A DNA stretch of 64,000 nucleotides from Rhodobacteraceae bacterium HTCC2150 (GCA_000169395.1 AAXZ01000009.1:34954-98953); one strand, 5' to 3'; shown: positions 17,975 through 26,936, counted from the first letter of the stretch. Program-made: numbers and translations. The notes: a model not told the origin generated them from the letters alone.

Positions 17975-18609
17975 GCGGTGAGCAAAACTTTTGGTCCCGC
18001 CGTCGTGCGGGCGTAGCTGCTGAAGCAGAAGAGAAAGCCGCCGAACTAGAGGCGCGGGCGGTTGCCAAAGATCATGCCGTCTTAGAGGAAAAAACCGACG
18101 GCGAAATTCTGGAAGAACTGGAATTGCCGGATCCAGAAACATTGGAAAAAGGCGACGATTTTTCTGTGTTTATGGCCAAGGCTGTACCGGATCGTATTCG
18201 CCGCCGTGCATTGCGCCAATTGTGGCGCAGCAATCCCGTGTTAGCGAATGTTGATATGTTGGTCGATTATGGCGAAGATTTCACCGATACAGCAATGGCT
18301 ATAGAAAATATTCAAACGGCTTATCAAGTTGGCAAAGGCATGTTGAAACATGTTGAGGAAATGGCGCGTCAAGAAGAGTTGCGTGAAAATCCACCACAGC
18401 CCGAAGAGGCGTCGGATGATACTGACCCCAATGAAGATGACATTGAACAAGACGAACCAGCCGAAGACGATGTTTTGGTTGCCGATGCGGAACAAGACAT
18501 AGACGCTGAAGTTCAAGAACCCGATATATTTGAGCCGGAAGAGACGCAGGCATATGCCGCACCAACGCCGCGCCGGATGAAATTCCGTAAAGAGGAGCGT
18601 GCTGCATGA
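17971..18609 (+). CDS. DUF3306 domain protein
   Basis: A 212-residue cytoplasmic protein of the DUF3306 family. The N terminus is a charged helix (FWSRRRAGVAAEAEEKAAEL). The conserved core is FMAKAVPDRIRRRALRQLWR followed by NPVLANVDMLVDYGEDFTD. The last 80 residues are very acidic and low-complexity, ending in a basic patch RRMKFRKEER. It starts with TTG inside the DUF3305 stop, supported by AAGGAGA just upstream. It partners DUF3305 in formate dehydrogenase operons and is presumably an assembly or regulatory factor. Confidence 0.82.
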   Translation: MSGEQNFWSRRRAGVAAEAEEKAAELEARAVAKDHAVLEEKTDGEILEELELPDPETLEKGDDFSVFMAKAVPDRIRRRALRQLWRSNPVLANVDMLVDYGEDFTDTAMAIENIQTAYQVGKGMLKHVEEMARQEELRENPPQPEEASDDTDPNEDDIEQDEPAEDDVLVADAEQDIDAEVQEPDIFEPEETQAYAAPTPRRMKFRKEERAA

Positions 18610-19211
18610 ATGCTGCCGTAGACATAGAAGTAGCACAAGAAGATCGTTTGCGTGCAGATCTGTATAATTTTCTGGGTCTGATGTTTTCAGGACCCCCTGA
18701 TCAACTTTTGCTTGATCAATGTGCGGGCCTTTCAGGGGACACCAGTGATTTAGGACAAGCAATCGCAGGCCTTTCTCGGGTGGCAAAAGCCAGTAAACCA
18801 AAAAAGGTAGAAAGCGAATTTAACGCACTGTTCATTGGTCTTGGGCGGGGTGAGTTATTGCCTTATGCCAGTTATTATCTAACCGGCTTTTTGAACGAAA
18901 AACCCTTGGCGACATTGCGTAACGACATGGCGGTGCGTGGTATAACGCGGGCCGAAAATGTTTATGAGCCAGAAGACAACATCGCGTCCCTTATGGAAAT
19001 GATGGGCGGTATGATTGTTGGGCGTTTCGGCGCACCAGCCTCGCAAAGCGATCAGAAGAATTTTTTCAACAAACATATTGCTCCATGGGCGGGGCATTTC
19101 TTTTCAGATTTGGAAGCGGCAAAGAATTCAATTCTTTATGCCTCACTCGGCAGTGTGGGCCGTGCTTTCATGGAGATTGAGCGCGAGGCGTTCAGAATGA
19201 CGTCGGCCTAA
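18606..19211 (+). CDS. TorD/DmsD-family chaperone for formate dehydrogenase
   Basis: A 201-residue all-helical cytoplasmic chaperone of the TorD family, which binds twin-arginine signal peptides and aids molybdenum or tungsten cofactor insertion. Visible family features are the FNALFIGLGRGELLPYASYYLTG segment and the EPEDNIASLMEMMGGMI helix. It overlaps DUF3306 by four bases and is followed by two twin-arginine proteins, the most likely clients. Confidence 0.85.
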   Translation: MNAAVDIEVAQEDRLRADLYNFLGLMFSGPPDQLLLDQCAGLSGDTSDLGQAIAGLSRVAKASKPKKVESEFNALFIGLGRGELLPYASYYLTGFLNEKPLATLRNDMAVRGITRAENVYEPEDNIASLMEMMGGMIVGRFGAPASQSDQKNFFNKHIAPWAGHFFSDLEAAKNSILYASLGSVGRAFMEIEREAFRMTSA

Positions 19212-19264
19212 CGGCCAACGGAACCGACGAGGATGCTCGTCACAACTAGGGAGGGAGACATCCC

Positions 19265-19453
19265 ATGACTAAGAAAACAGACGGTGGAAACCGACGTGAT
19301 TTTCTAAAGATGGCCGGAGCTACCGCGCCAATTGCCGCCGTAGCACTTGCTGGTGGCACAACGACAGCAGAGGCAGCACCCGCTGATCCTTTGTCTGACA
19401 AAATGCAAGACACCGCACATGTTCGTGCATACCTCGAAAGCGCCCGTTTCTAG
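19265..19453 (+). CDS. FdhX-like small twin-arginine protein
   Basis: A 62-residue protein dominated by a twin-arginine signal: NRRDFLKMAGA followed by a hydrophobic stretch and cleavage near AEAAP. The short mature part ends in a HVRAYLESARF tail. Such proteins sit immediately upstream of the catalytic subunit in many formate dehydrogenase operons. The ribosome site AGGGAGGGAGA is very strong. Its role is unknown. Confidence 0.8.
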   Translation: MTKKTDGGNRRDFLKMAGATAPIAAVALAGGTTTAEAAPADPLSDKMQDTAHVRAYLESARF

Positions 19454-19566
19454 GACGTTTTCATTCAAGACCTTTAGACGACTGGTTGCGTGACGCCCGA
19501 CTGTCTGAAGTTAAAAAGTAACCAAGCAAGCTGGGAATTTCTCATGCTAGCAAGGGAGGAACTACA

Positions 19567-22461
19567 ATGCTAAGGAAAAAGACCAACGGGGTTGCGCGAC
19601 GCCCCCAGCGGACCGGTATCCTGTCTGACATGGCAGAAAAATCTGTCGATCGACGTGCGTTTTTGCGCGGATCTGGACTGGCCATCGGCGGCTTAGTGGC
19701 AATTTCAGCTACAGGTGGCTCTGTCACCCAAGCTTCGGCCCAAACAGCAGCAGATGGTGCTGTTGAAACAATTAAATCAGTCTGTACCCACTGTTCTGTC
19801 GGTTGCACCGTCATAGCAGAAGTCAGCAATGGCGTTTGGACAGGTCAAGAACCTGGTTGGGACAGCCCCTTTAACCTTGGTGCGCACTGCGCCAAAGGTG
19901 CATCGGTACGCGAACACGCCCACGGCGAGCGTCGTCTAAAATATCCGATGAAAAAAGAAAACGGCGAATGGAAGCGTATCAGCTGGGAAACAGCGATCGA
20001 CGAAATTGGCGATGGCATGATGCAAATGCGCGAAGAAAGTGGACCGGATTCGGTTTATTGGCTTGGCTCAGCGAAACACAGCAACGAACAAGCTTATTTG
20101 TTCCGCAAATTCGCAGCTTATTGGGGAACGAACAACGTCGATCACCAAGCACGTATTTGTCACTCGACGACCGTTGCTGGTGTAGCAAATACATGGGGCT
20201 ACGGCGCCATGACCAACAGCTACAATGACATCCACAATTCGAAATCCATTTTCATTATTGGTGGTAACCCAGCCGAAGCGCACCCTGTTTCGCTGTTGCA
20301 CCTTTTGAAAGCCAAAGAGCAAAACAACGCGCCAGTGATTGTTTGTGATCCTCGCTTTACACGTACCGCAGCGCATGCTGACGAATACGTGCGTTTCCGT
20401 CCGGGCTCGGATGTTGCGTTGGTCTGGGGTATTCTGTGGCATATCTTTGAAAACGGTTGGGAAGACAAAGAGTTCATCCGCACCCGTGTTTGGGGCATGG
20501 ATCAAATTCAGGAAGAAGTTCGCAAATGGAACCCTGAAGAAGTTGAACGCGTCACCGGCGCACCTGGCGAGCAATTGCGCCGCGTTGCACGTACCTTGGC
20601 AAACAACCGTCCGGGCACTGTAATTTGGTGTATGGGTGGCACGCAGCACACGAACGGTAACAACAACACACGTGCATATTGTGTCCTTCAGTTGGCTTTG
20701 GGCAACATGGGTACATCTGGTGGCGGTACAAACATTTTCCGCGGCCACGACAACGTGCAAGGTGCAACCGACTTGGGCGTTCTTTCACACACATTGCCAG
20801 GTTATTATGGCTTGTCAGCAGGCGCTTGGGCCCACTGGGGACGTGTATGGGAAGAAGATGCGGATTGGCTGAAGGGTCAGTTTGCGATGACCAAAGGTGC
20901 CGATGGCAAAGACAAATCTTTGCAGCAACTGACGGGTATACCTGTTTCGCGCTGGATTGATGGTGTGCTTGAGGACAATGAAAACACCGACAACCCGAAC
21001 CCAGTCCGGGCGATGGTTTTCTGGGGTCACGCACCGAATTCACAGACCCGTATGAAGGAAATGAAAACAGCAATGGAAAAGCTGGATATGTTGGTCGTTG
21101 TTGACCCTTATCCAACGGTGTCTGCTGTGCTTCATGATCGTGAAGACGGCGTATATTTGTTGCCGGCTTGTACCCAGTTTGAAACTCGTGGCTCTGTCAC
21201 GGCGTCAAACCGGTCTTTCCAGTGGCGTGATCGCGTTGTTGAGCCTTTGTTTGAAAGCAAACCTGATCAAGACATTATGGCAATGTTTGCAAACAAATTT
21301 GGTTGGGGCGATCGTCTACTTCGCAACATCGAAATGGAAGCGGAAAACGTGCCAAACGTTGAAAGCATCACGCGTGAGTTGAACAAAGGTCTATGGACCA
21401 TTGGTTACACTGGCCAAAGCCCAGAGCGGATCAAACTTCACATGGAAAACCAGCATACCTTTGATCGCACGACTTTGCAGGCCATTGGTGGCCCAGCAGA
21501 TGGTGACTATTACGGGATGCCTTGGCCATGTTGGGGTACACCTGAGATGAAGCATCCAGGCACGCCAAACCTTTACGACATGTCAAAACGTGTCTCAGAA
21601 GGTGGTCTAACGTTCCGCGCCCGTTTTGGTGTTGAGCGTGATGGTGACAACTTGTTGGCAGAAGGCGTTTACAGCAAGGATTCAGACATCCAAGACGGAT
21701 ATCCCGAATTCACGATGCAAATGCTGATGGACCTTGGTTGGGACAGTGAGTTGACGGCAGAAGAACGTGCATCAATTGATGCCGTGGCTGGGCCTAAGAC
21801 CAACTGGAAAACCGACCTTTCAGGCGGTATCCAGCGGGTAGCGATTGCGCATGAATGTGCGCCATTCGGTAACGCCAAAGCGCGGGCTGTTGTCTGGACA
21901 TTCCCAGATCCAGTTCCACTTCACCGTGAGCCACTCTATACCAACCGTCGTGATCTGGTTGAGGATTATCCAACATATGAGGATCGGAAATTCTATCGTC
22001 TTCCGACCATGTATGCGTCAATCCAAAAACAGGATTTCAGCAAAGAGTATCCGATGATCCTGACCTCTGGTCGTTTGGTCGAATATGAAGGTGGTGGTGA
22101 TGAAAGTCGTTCCAACCCATGGCTTGCCGAACTTCAGCAGGACATGTTCGTTGAGATCAACACGCGTGACGCCAACAATCTAGGTGTACGTGATGGTGCA
22201 CAGGTTTGGGTCGAAGGCGCCGAAGGGTCCAAGGTCAAAGTTATGGCCATGGTAACGGAACGTGTCGGTGAAGGCGTTGCCTTTATGCCATTCCACTTTG
22301 GTGGTCATTTCGAAGGTAAGGACTTGAGGGATAAATATCCTGATGGCGCCGATCCTTATGTGTTGGGCGAAAGCGCAAACACAGCGATGACATATGGCTA
22401 TGACTCGGTCACACAAATGCAAGAGAGTAAGTGTTCTCTTTGCAAAATTTCAGCAGCATAA
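19567..22461 (+). CDS. Formate dehydrogenase catalytic subunit, Cys-type, twin-arginine exported
   Basis: A 964-residue molybdo/tungstopterin oxidoreductase that oxidises formate to CO2 in the periplasm. Visible in order: twin-arginine signal RRAFLRGSG; [4Fe-4S] ligands CTHCSVGC and the following HCAKG; active-site segment ARICHST with Cys where some relatives use selenocysteine; then the bis-MGD binding body through IIGGNPAEAHP and MGGTQHTNGN to the C-terminal cap. GGAGGAACT precedes the start, supporting the long leader before the signal. It is followed after 12 bases by the beta subunit. The tungstate importer in the same locus suggests W at the active site. Confidence 0.95.
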   Translation: MLRKKTNGVARRPQRTGILSDMAEKSVDRRAFLRGSGLAIGGLVAISATGGSVTQASAQTAADGAVETIKSVCTHCSVGCTVIAEVSNGVWTGQEPGWDSPFNLGAHCAKGASVREHAHGERRLKYPMKKENGEWKRISWETAIDEIGDGMMQMREESGPDSVYWLGSAKHSNEQAYLFRKFAAYWGTNNVDHQARICHSTTVAGVANTWGYGAMTNSYNDIHNSKSIFIIGGNPAEAHPVSLLHLLKAKEQNNAPVIVCDPRFTRTAAHADEYVRFRPGSDVALVWGILWHIFENGWEDKEFIRTRVWGMDQIQEEVRKWNPEEVERVTGAPGEQLRRVARTLANNRPGTVIWCMGGTQHTNGNNNTRAYCVLQLALGNMGTSGGGTNIFRGHDNVQGATDLGVLSHTLPGYYGLSAGAWAHWGRVWEEDADWLKGQFAMTKGADGKDKSLQQLTGIPVSRWIDGVLEDNENTDNPNPVRAMVFWGHAPNSQTRMKEMKTAMEKLDMLVVVDPYPTVSAVLHDREDGVYLLPACTQFETRGSVTASNRSFQWRDRVVEPLFESKPDQDIMAMFANKFGWGDRLLRNIEMEAENVPNVESITRELNKGLWTIGYTGQSPERIKLHMENQHTFDRTTLQAIGGPADGDYYGMPWPCWGTPEMKHPGTPNLYDMSKRVSEGGLTFRARFGVERDGDNLLAEGVYSKDSDIQDGYPEFTMQMLMDLGWDSELTAEERASIDAVAGPKTNWKTDLSGGIQRVAIAHECAPFGNAKARAVVWTFPDPVPLHREPLYTNRRDLVEDYPTYEDRKFYRLPTMYASIQKQDFSKEYPMILTSGRLVEYEGGGDESRSNPWLAELQQDMFVEINTRDANNLGVRDGAQVWVEGAEGSKVKVMAMVTERVGEGVAFMPFHFGGHFEGKDLRDKYPDGADPYVLGESANTAMTYGYDSVTQMQESKCSLCKISAA

Positions 22462-22473
22462 GGAGAGTAAAGA

Positions 22474-23067
22474 ATGGCAAGAGCAAAGTTTCTCGTCGAC
22501 GCCGAACGCTGCATTGAATGCAACGCTTGTGTCACTGCCTGTAAGAACGAGCATGAAGTGCCTTGGGGCATCAACCGCCGGAAAGTTGTCACGATCAATG
22601 ACGGCTCACCGGGTGAACGGTCGATTTCCGTGGCCTGTATGCATTGTTCTGATGCGCCCTGTATGGCGGTCTGCCCTGTAGACTGTTTTTACCAAAGCGA
22701 AGAAGGCGTGGTTCTCCACTCCAAAGACCTTTGTATTGGTTGCGGATATTGCTTCTATGCGTGTCCGTTCGGTGCGCCTCAATATCCACAGGCTGGTAAC
22801 TTCGGCTCACGTGGCAAGATGGACAAATGTACCTTCTGTGCTGGTGGACCTGAAGAAAACCACTCTACAGCTGAGTTCGCCAAATATGGTCGCAACCGGA
22901 TCGCCGAAGGCAAATTGCCTATCTGCGCCGAAATGTGTTCAACCAAGGCGCTGTTGGCGGGTGATGGCGACATCGTTTCAGGCATCTACCGCGAACGTGT
23001 AGTTGCACGTGGTTTCGGTTCTGGCGCTTGGGGCTGGGGTACAGCCTATAACCAAAAAGGCGGTTGA
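22474..23067 (+). CDS. Formate dehydrogenase iron-sulfur (beta) subunit, FDH3 type
   Basis: A 197-residue electron-transfer subunit with four [4Fe-4S] clusters. Cysteine groups CIECNACVTACKNEHEVPWG, CMHCSDAPCMAVCP, CIGCGYCFYACPFG and CTFC with a late CAEMC are all present. It passes electrons from the catalytic subunit to the cytochrome b subunit. It carries no signal of its own, so it presumably travels with the catalytic subunit. An intrinsic terminator lies just after its stop, before the gamma subunit. Confidence 0.93.
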   Translation: MARAKFLVDAERCIECNACVTACKNEHEVPWGINRRKVVTINDGSPGERSISVACMHCSDAPCMAVCPVDCFYQSEEGVVLHSKDLCIGCGYCFYACPFGAPQYPQAGNFGSRGKMDKCTFCAGGPEENHSTAEFAKYGRNRIAEGKLPICAEMCSTKALLAGDGDIVSGIYRERVVARGFGSGAWGWGTAYNQKGG

Positions 23068-23095
23068 TCCGTTCTCTTGGTAAACGTTAACGAAG

Positions 23096-23124
23096 AGGGC
23101 GATCCAAACGAGTCGCCCTTTTTA
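23096..23124 (+). terminator. Intrinsic terminator between FDH beta and gamma genes
   Basis: Arms AGGGCGA and TCGCCCT with a ten-base loop are followed by five T residues. It lies inside the operon, so it would lower transcription of the gamma and tungstate genes relative to the catalytic subunits. Confidence 0.75.
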
Positions 23125-23149
23125 ACCACTAACACAATTAGGAATTAAC

Positions 23150-24346
23150 ATGTTTCGTGCTCTGCTCGCCTTGATGCTAACCCTGTCTTTTCTTTCGACA
23201 GCACAGGCGCAAGATAATCCAACGCCAGATCGCTCGGCGACAGGTGGTGCGCAAACATTGGCTGATATTCTGGCCCGCCAAAATGGCGAAAACGTCGACA
23301 ATGATTTTCGCAGCAGTGTTACAGGTAATCCTGAAAACGCCGCTGACATGAATGGCCAATTGGGCACACTTGGGGGCGCATCTGACCCCGATCTATGGCG
23401 CGCGTTTCGTTTTGGATCCGCAGATATCACAGCATCAAATAATGGGCCCGCTGCAACCACTTTGGTTCAAGACGGCGGGATGAAATGGCTAAAACTTCGC
23501 GAGGGGCCATTGGCCACATATGGCGGGTACTTATTATTGGCGACCCTTGCATTATTGGCGTTGTTCTATCTCATTCGCGGTCGAATTAAGATTGACGGCG
23601 AAAAAACTGGCAACAAAATAACGCGGTTCAAGGCGATTGAACGCTTTGGTCATTGGCTGTTGGCAGGTTCGTTCATTTTGCTTGGTTTAACGGGCATAAT
23701 TTCGTTGTTCGGTCGCAAGGTTCTAATTCCCGCATTTGGGCATGAAACCTTCGCTTTCTTAGCCATCGGTTCAAAATGGATACACAACAATGTCTCATGG
23801 GCCTTTATGTTGGGCCTAGCGATGATTTTTGTCATGTGGGTTATTCATAATTTGCCAGACCGAACAGACATCAACTGGTTGCTGAAAGGCGGCGGAATAT
23901 TCACTAAAGGTCACCCACCGGCCAAGAAATTCAACGCGGGTCAAAAGATGATCTTTTGGTCTGTAATTTTGCTGGGCGCGTCGATCTCTGTATCCGGCCT
24001 TGCATTGTTGTTCCCGTTTGAAATCAACATGTTCAGCGCTACGTTCTATAAGCTAAACTCACTGGGTATTTCCAGCGCGCTTGGATTAGGCGAGTTGCGA
24101 ACGACACTGGCACCCCATGAGGAAATGCAATACGCACAGCTTTGGCATGCGATGGTCAGCTTTGTATTGATGGCCATCATATTTGCGCATATTTATATCG
24201 GCACGGTCGGGATGGAAGGCGCCGCTGATGCAATGGTTTCAGGCGACGTAGAGGAACAATGGGCGCGCGAGCACCACTCGATTTGGGCCGAAGAAGTAAG
24301 TGCAAAGAAACAATCCAAGAATGAAACCGCGACACCCGCCGAGTAG
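23150..24346 (+). CDS. Formate dehydrogenase cytochrome b (gamma) subunit with periplasmic N-terminal extension
   Basis: A 398-residue membrane subunit that anchors the enzyme and transfers electrons to quinone. It starts with a Sec signal (cleavage near AQAQD), then about 95 residues of polar periplasmic sequence, a first membrane helix YGGYLLLATLALLALFYLI and the cytochrome b561-like four-helix domain. Haem-ligand histidines are visible in ERFGHWLL, KWIHNNVSW, QLWHAMVSF and FAHIYIG. The C-terminal tail is polar. It is the membrane partner of the two preceding subunits and is followed after 19 bases by a 42-residue protein. Confidence 0.92.
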   Translation: MFRALLALMLTLSFLSTAQAQDNPTPDRSATGGAQTLADILARQNGENVDNDFRSSVTGNPENAADMNGQLGTLGGASDPDLWRAFRFGSADITASNNGPAATTLVQDGGMKWLKLREGPLATYGGYLLLATLALLALFYLIRGRIKIDGEKTGNKITRFKAIERFGHWLLAGSFILLGLTGIISLFGRKVLIPAFGHETFAFLAIGSKWIHNNVSWAFMLGLAMIFVMWVIHNLPDRTDINWLLKGGGIFTKGHPPAKKFNAGQKMIFWSVILLGASISVSGLALLFPFEINMFSATFYKLNSLGISSALGLGELRTTLAPHEEMQYAQLWHAMVSFVLMAIIFAHIYIGTVGMEGAADAMVSGDVEEQWAREHHSIWAEEVSAKKQSKNETATPAE

Positions 24347-24365
24347 GTGTTTGAGGAGAAGTAAA

Positions 24366-24494
24366 ATGAAATCAATGTTGATCGCCTTCGTGGCCATTGC
24401 TGTCATTGCTGTTGGATCAAACAGCTTTTTGGGCCAAGCTGGTTTTTCTAGCCAAGAAGCCGCAACAGGTACCGCTGTTCGTCTTGATAACTAA
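24366..24494 (+). CDS. Small exported or membrane protein of the formate dehydrogenase operon
   Basis: A 42-residue protein. GAGGAGA sits seven bases before its ATG. The sequence has one hydrophobic segment (MLIAFVAIAVIAVGSN) and a polar C terminus, consistent with a signal peptide or a single membrane helix. I do not recognise a family. The tight position between the gamma subunit and tupB suggests it is a real member of the operon. Confidence 0.65.
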   Translation: MKSMLIAFVAIAVIAVGSNSFLGQAGFSSQEAATGTAVRLDN

Positions 24495-24524
24495 CGCTGC
24501 GCCGTACGTCAGGACCTTGTTGCA

Positions 24525-25229
24525 ATGAACGAAATCTGGGCCGGGCTGCAGGCCGCTCTTTTCCTTGTATTCACCTTAGATAAAGACTTGGTTGAAATCA
24601 CGCTGCGCTCACTTCAGGTCAGCCTGTCAGCACTGGTGATTGCGTCGGCCATTGCTTTGCCATTTGGTACATGGTTGGCGATCCGCCGGTTTCGTTATCG
24701 CCGGGCGACAATTGCTGCATTAAATGCCTTGATGGGGCTACCGCCTGTTGTTGTTGGGTTGATTGTCTACTTACTGTTATCGCGATCCGGCCCGTTTGGC
24801 GTTCTTGGGCTGTTGTTTTCACCGACGGCCATGATCATTGCTCAGGTGATCATTATTGCGCCACTGATTGCGTCAATTACCCACCAGGCCATGCGCGAGC
24901 TTTGGGCCGAATACCATGATTTACTGATCTCGCTAAACACCACGAAACGGCAACGTATTTTCACCCTGATCCGCGATGGAAAACGCGCGTTGCTTACCGC
25001 CGCATTGGCCGGTTTCGGCCGCGCCATTGGCGAGGTCGGCGCGATAATGATTGTGGGTGGCAATATTGACCATGCAACACGTGTTCTAACAACCGCAATT
25101 GCGCTTGAAACTGGCAAAGGCGATTTTGCTTTGGCTCTTGGGTTGGGGTTTGTTCTTATCGCATTGGCAATGCTCGTGAACTTCGCAATCCACGCACTGT
25201 CTCGCACCGAACGTGAGGGCACATGGTAA
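24525..25229 (+). CDS. tupB: Tungstate ABC transporter permease
   Basis: A 234-residue inner-membrane permease of a tungstate importer. Several membrane helices are separated by the cytoplasmic EAA-like loop near TKRQRIFTLIRDGKRALLTA and GFGRAIGEVGAIMIVGG, typical of TupB. It overlaps the ATPase gene by seven bases and the three tup genes form one unit. Assignment to tungstate rather than molybdate rests on the TupA downstream. It would supply W for the formate dehydrogenase encoded upstream. Confidence 0.9.
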   Translation: MNEIWAGLQAALFLVFTLDKDLVEITLRSLQVSLSALVIASAIALPFGTWLAIRRFRYRRATIAALNALMGLPPVVVGLIVYLLLSRSGPFGVLGLLFSPTAMIIAQVIIIAPLIASITHQAMRELWAEYHDLLISLNTTKRQRIFTLIRDGKRALLTAALAGFGRAIGEVGAIMIVGGNIDHATRVLTTAIALETGKGDFALALGLGFVLIALAMLVNFAIHALSRTEREGTW

Positions 25230-25939
25230 ATCCAACGATGTCGGCAAATTTATCCCAGGTAATCGTCAAACGACGCGGTTCGGTTATTCTTGGACCCATT
25301 GAACTTACACTTGCACGTCAGGGTATAACCATTGTTCTTGGCCCAAATGGCGCGGGAAAAACGACTTTGTTGAAGGTGTTGCATGGTGTTGAACGGATTT
25401 CTTCGGGATCTGTCGATTGGTCAGTTCCTGACGAATTAGCGCGCCAATCACAGGCCTTTATCTTTCAAAAACCCACGATGTTACGCCGGTCTGTTCGTGA
25501 AAATCTTGCTTATCCATTGCAACTTTTGGACTACAAAAAGGCCGAGATTGCTGAACGGGTTGCTTTGTGGGCGCATCGCATCGACCTAGGTGACATGCTT
25601 GATAGATCGGCCCCGCGTTTGTCCGGAGGCGAGCAGCAAAAACTGGCCTTAGCGCGCGCGTTAATCCGTGACCCGGACGTGTTGTTTTTGGATGAGCCTT
25701 GCGCCAATTTGGACGCGCGATCGACGCGTGAAATCGAAAAACTATTAGTAGATGCGCAAAGTTCCGGCACACGTATCATCATGACCACGCACAACATTGG
25801 CCAAGCACGCCGTCTGGCCAATGACGTTTTGTTTTTGTTGAACGGAAAATTGCACGAACAGGGCGCAGCCATGACCTTTTTCAAAGAGCCAAAAACACCA
25901 GAAGCTAAATCTTTCCTTGAAGGGGACATTGTCGAATGA
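25223..25939 (+). CDS. tupC: Tungstate ABC transporter ATP-binding protein
   Basis: A 238-residue ATPase with Walker A GPNGAGKTTLLK, signature LSGGEQQKLALARALI, Walker B VLFLDEPCANLDA and H-loop TTHNIGQA. There is no extended C-terminal regulatory domain, as usual for TupC. The ATG at 25223 lies within the tupB end; an internal ATG five codons on is an alternative. It overlaps tupA by four bases. Confidence 0.9.
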   Translation: MVNPTMSANLSQVIVKRRGSVILGPIELTLARQGITIVLGPNGAGKTTLLKVLHGVERISSGSVDWSVPDELARQSQAFIFQKPTMLRRSVRENLAYPLQLLDYKKAEIAERVALWAHRIDLGDMLDRSAPRLSGGEQQKLALARALIRDPDVLFLDEPCANLDARSTREIEKLLVDAQSSGTRIIMTTHNIGQARRLANDVLFLLNGKLHEQGAAMTFFKEPKTPEAKSFLEGDIVE

Positions 25940-26739
25940 TCCGCATACTTGCCATTTTCTGTATTCTTTTTAGCACCTCATTAAGGGCAGAAACGATCAA
26001 ACTTGCCGTCACCACAAGTTTTCATAACTCAGGGCTTTCAGATATTCTTTTGCCCGAAATCTTAGCCGATACTGGGCTGGAAGTGCAGTTGCTGGTTGTT
26101 GGAACAGGGCAGGCGCTCCGTTTGGGTGAGGCAGGCGACGTGGATGCAATACTCGTTCATTCTAAACAAGCCGAGGTGGATTTTGTGGCCAATGGATTTG
26201 GAACGCACAGACGGGAAATTATGTACAATGATTTCGTTATTATTGGCCCCGCATCAGACCCTTCAAACATCCAAAATGCCCAAAGCGCAGATGCAGCACT
26301 TTCGCAAATTGCGTCGCACAAAGCGGCCTTTGTAAGTCGAGGCGATCAAAGTGGAACCCACAAAAAGGAACTGGGTTTGTGGCAGACTGCAAACCTTGAT
26401 CCCGAAGCTTTTGGTGGCTGGTATCGCTCGGTTGGTTCCGGAATGGGCGCAAGTCTTAATATAGCATCCAGCATGAACGCCCATATCTTGTCAGATCGAG
26501 CGAGTTGGTTGAACTTCGGTAATAAAGGTGCGCTGGGGTTGCTGTTTTCAGGCGATCCCCAGTTAGCCAATCAATATGCCTATATTCCGGTGAATCCTGA
26601 ACGACATAGACATGTAAACAGTTCAGCGACAATAATACTCGAAAAATGGCTTACTTCGCGTGCTGCGGAACTTTTGATCAATGGTTATGAAATAGGGGGG
26701 CAGCCGCTTTTTGTATTCAATGCCTCTCCAACTCGCTAG
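25936..26739 (+). CDS. tupA: Tungstate-binding periplasmic protein
   Basis: A 267-residue exported protein that binds tungstate with high selectivity. The signal peptide is short (ILAIFCILFSTSLRAE). Ligand-site motifs of TupA are present: AVTTSFHNSGLSD near the N terminus, DAILVHSK and the SRGDQSGTHKKE loop. The start overlaps the tupC stop (ATGA). This identifies the transporter as tungstate-type and supports a W-containing formate dehydrogenase. Parts of this fold recur in the cytochrome fusion at 14414-15148. Confidence 0.93.
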   Translation: MIRILAIFCILFSTSLRAETIKLAVTTSFHNSGLSDILLPEILADTGLEVQLLVVGTGQALRLGEAGDVDAILVHSKQAEVDFVANGFGTHRREIMYNDFVIIGPASDPSNIQNAQSADAALSQIASHKAAFVSRGDQSGTHKKELGLWQTANLDPEAFGGWYRSVGSGMGASLNIASSMNAHILSDRASWLNFGNKGALGLLFSGDPQLANQYAYIPVNPERHRHVNSSATIILEKWLTSRAAELLINGYEIGGQPLFVFNASPTR

Positions 26740-26819
26740 ATCGAGAGATAGGAATGACTGAATACTCCTAGAATTGTAGACGCTTTGCTTGGTAATTCTG
26801 GAACCGAGGAGAGACGGAT

Positions 26820-26867
26820 ATGAACAAGAAAATGCGGTTTAATCACGAGCTGGACCTGTTTCCTTAA
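26820..26867 (+). other. 15-codon open frame with strong ribosome site, possibly a beheaded gene
   Basis: The frame MNKKMRFNHELDLFP follows GAGGAGAGACGGAT, a better ribosome site than most real genes here have. It may be the surviving 5' end of a longer gene that followed tupA, cut where the accessory zone begins. It could also be a leader peptide or chance. Confidence 0.3.
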
Positions 26868-26900
26868 ACATATCCAAGTCATAAATAACATAATTTCGCC

Positions 26901-26936
26901 GTAAGCGGTGCGCAACGGTATCGAAACACCGCTTAC
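26901..26936 (-). terminator. Perfect inverted repeat after the hypothetical gene at 26937
   Basis: Ten-base arms GTAAGCGGTG and CACCGCTTAC with a 16-base loop start one base after the stop of the leftward gene. There is no long T run, so termination is plausible but may be weak. It may instead be an inverted-repeat end of a mobile element. Confidence 0.4.

Noticed and set aside
20140..20175. Possible selenocysteine codon in the FDH active site
   Set aside because: The codon at the active site is TGT (Cys) in ARICHST, so no recoding is needed.
20068..20760. Long open frame antisense to the formate dehydrogenase catalytic gene
   Set aside because: It lies fully inside a strongly supported gene, has no ribosome site and its composition is that of a shadow frame.
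23068..23149. Molybdenum/tungsten cofactor riboswitch before the gamma or tup genes
   Set aside because: Only a simple terminator hairpin is present; no multi-helix conserved pattern is seen.
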